Shown in pieces: positions 12,673-13,285 of a DNA stretch of 13,285 bases. Under the pieces are notes generated by a model. The model saw nothing but the letters and a program-made list of their open reading frames with translations. It did not search any database and had not been told where the DNA came from. Source of the DNA: Deltaproteobacteria bacterium (lineage in GTDB: Bacteria > Desulfobacterota > SM23-61); contig JAPLIW010000661.1 of NCBI GenBank assembly GCA_026388915.1, positions 1 through 13,285 on the forward strand. Direction: 5' to 3'. A program made the position numbers and the translations under genes. Position 1 is the stretch's first letter; each line of letters starts with the position of its first letter.

Positions 12673-13285
12673 ATGAAAAATATCAGATTTGTTTTGGCGA
12701 TATTTTTTCTGGGATCTTTAGCAGTATCTCTAACTACATGCGCCGGATCTTTGGGACTCAACGGGATAGTTGTAACTCCAGCCAATCCGAGCATACCTCT
12801 AGGAGTCAGGGAGCAATTTACAGCCACCGGCTATTATAATGACGGGACAAGCCATGATATAACCACGCAGGTCACCTGGAGCTCGTCAAATCCATCGGTG
12901 GCGACGGTTGACAGCACCGGCCTGGCCACAGCCTTTTCATTGGGTACTGCAACCATCACTGCCACCTCCGCCACACCCAGTAGTTATTCCAACACAGGCT
13001 CTTTGGGGAGCACGACCCTGACAGTGACCACCGCAAACCTATCTTCCCTAGCTGTAACACCAGTCAATCCGAGCATAAGCGTGGGAGCCATTCAACAGTT
13101 TACAGCCACTGGGACATATTCTAACGGGACAAGCAATGACATAGCCACGCAGGTCACCTGGAGCTCGTCAGATACATCGGTGGCTACGATTGACAGCAAC
13201 GGCCAGGCCATAGCCGTTTCAATAGGTACCACAACCATCACTGCCACCTCCGGGAGTATCTCAGGGAGCACGACCCTGACGGTGA
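12673..13285 (+). CDS. BIG2 (bacterial Ig-like) repeat surface lipoprotein, 5' part
   Basis: An open frame from ATG 12673, with GGAGG at 12661-12665, to the right edge, at least 204 residues. The N-terminus has basic MKNIR, a hydrophobic core (6-19) and LTTC (20-23), a plausible though imperfect lipobox with Cys23. Two Ig-like group 2 repeats follow, each with VTPxNPSI, QFTATG, TQVTWSSS, SVATxDSxG and GTxTITATS, and each ending STTLTV. These domains are extracellular beta-sandwiches common in adhesins and cell-surface proteins. Repeat 1 carries an extra Ser/Thr/Asn-rich insert (SATPSSYSNTG) near its end that repeat 2 lacks. More repeats and any C-terminal effector domain lie beyond the window, so the role is not determined. 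Thr/Ser content and composition differ from the metabolic genes, suggesting a fast-evolving or acquired gene. Confidence 0.85.
   Translation, partial: MKNIRFVLAIFFLGSLAVSLTTCAGSLGLNGIVVTPANPSIPLGVREQFTATGYYNDGTSHDITTQVTWSSSNPSVATVDSTGLATAFSLGTATITATSATPSSYSNTGSLGSTTLTVTTANLSSLAVTPVNPSISVGAIQQFTATGTYSNGTSNDIATQVTWSSSDTSVATIDSNGQAIAVSIGTTTITATSGSISGSTTLTV
12772..13285 (+). repeat. Two 282-bp coding repeats (BIG2 units)
   Basis: The DNA repeats with a 282-bp offset: GTAACTCCA at 12772 returns as GTAACACCA at 13054, and the words around CGCAGGTCACCTGGAGCTCG recur unchanged at the same offset. Near-identity at DNA level over parts of the unit indicates recent duplication or gene conversion. The second unit is cut by the window end. 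Confidence 0.85.

Overview
The window looks like a piece of a moderately GC-rich bacterial chromosome. The gene families fit an anaerobe or microaerophile of the Desulfobacterota (former Deltaproteobacteria): a LarA-type racemase beside an oxalate/formate-family carboxylate carrier, lipoproteins with Gram-negative style signals, and an IS91-like transposase remnant. No 16S or other marker gene is present, so the lineage is an inference from gene content and style.

Region 1 (1-3300, + strand) is a small organic-acid module. It holds the C-terminal tail of an unidentified enzyme (perhaps an iron-containing alcohol dehydrogenase), a REP-like hairpin spacer, a nickel-pincer lactate racemase homologue (LarA family) with all the key residues I checked in place, and a 12-TM OFA-family MFS transporter. 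Together they suggest uptake and racemisation of lactate or another short 2-hydroxyacid. Region 2 (3301-4184) has a beta-carbonic anhydrase on the - strand with its own promoter and a hairpin terminator. It is divergent from the next gene.

Region 3 (4185-9102, + strand) is one very long gene for an Lhr-type superfamily 2 helicase (1497 aa) followed by a YggT-family membrane protein. Region 4 (9202-11274, - strand) is a compact three-gene cluster. In order of transcription it encodes an uncharacterised helical lipoprotein, a small helical basic-tailed protein, and a lipoprotein-like Cys-x5-Arg phosphatase. Spacings of 43 and 47 bases suggest an operon. This is the least explained functional unit in the window.

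Region 5 (11275-12672) is visibly more AT-rich and gene-poor. It holds short tandem repeats, an internal fragment of an IS91-family transposase, a truncated gene for an exported HEGSH (HExxH) protein fused directly to that fragment, and a palindrome. It looks like an insertion and decay zone. Region 6 (12673-end) starts a new + strand gene with a near-consensus promoter. It encodes a probable surface lipoprotein built from BIG2-type Ig-like repeats and runs off the window.

No CRISPR array, tRNA or rRNA was seen. Nothing here can be called a new defence or mobile system with confidence. The best leads are the lipoprotein/phosphatase cluster, the truncated HExxH gene with its transposase junction, and the BIG2 adhesin promoter preceded by tandem repeats.
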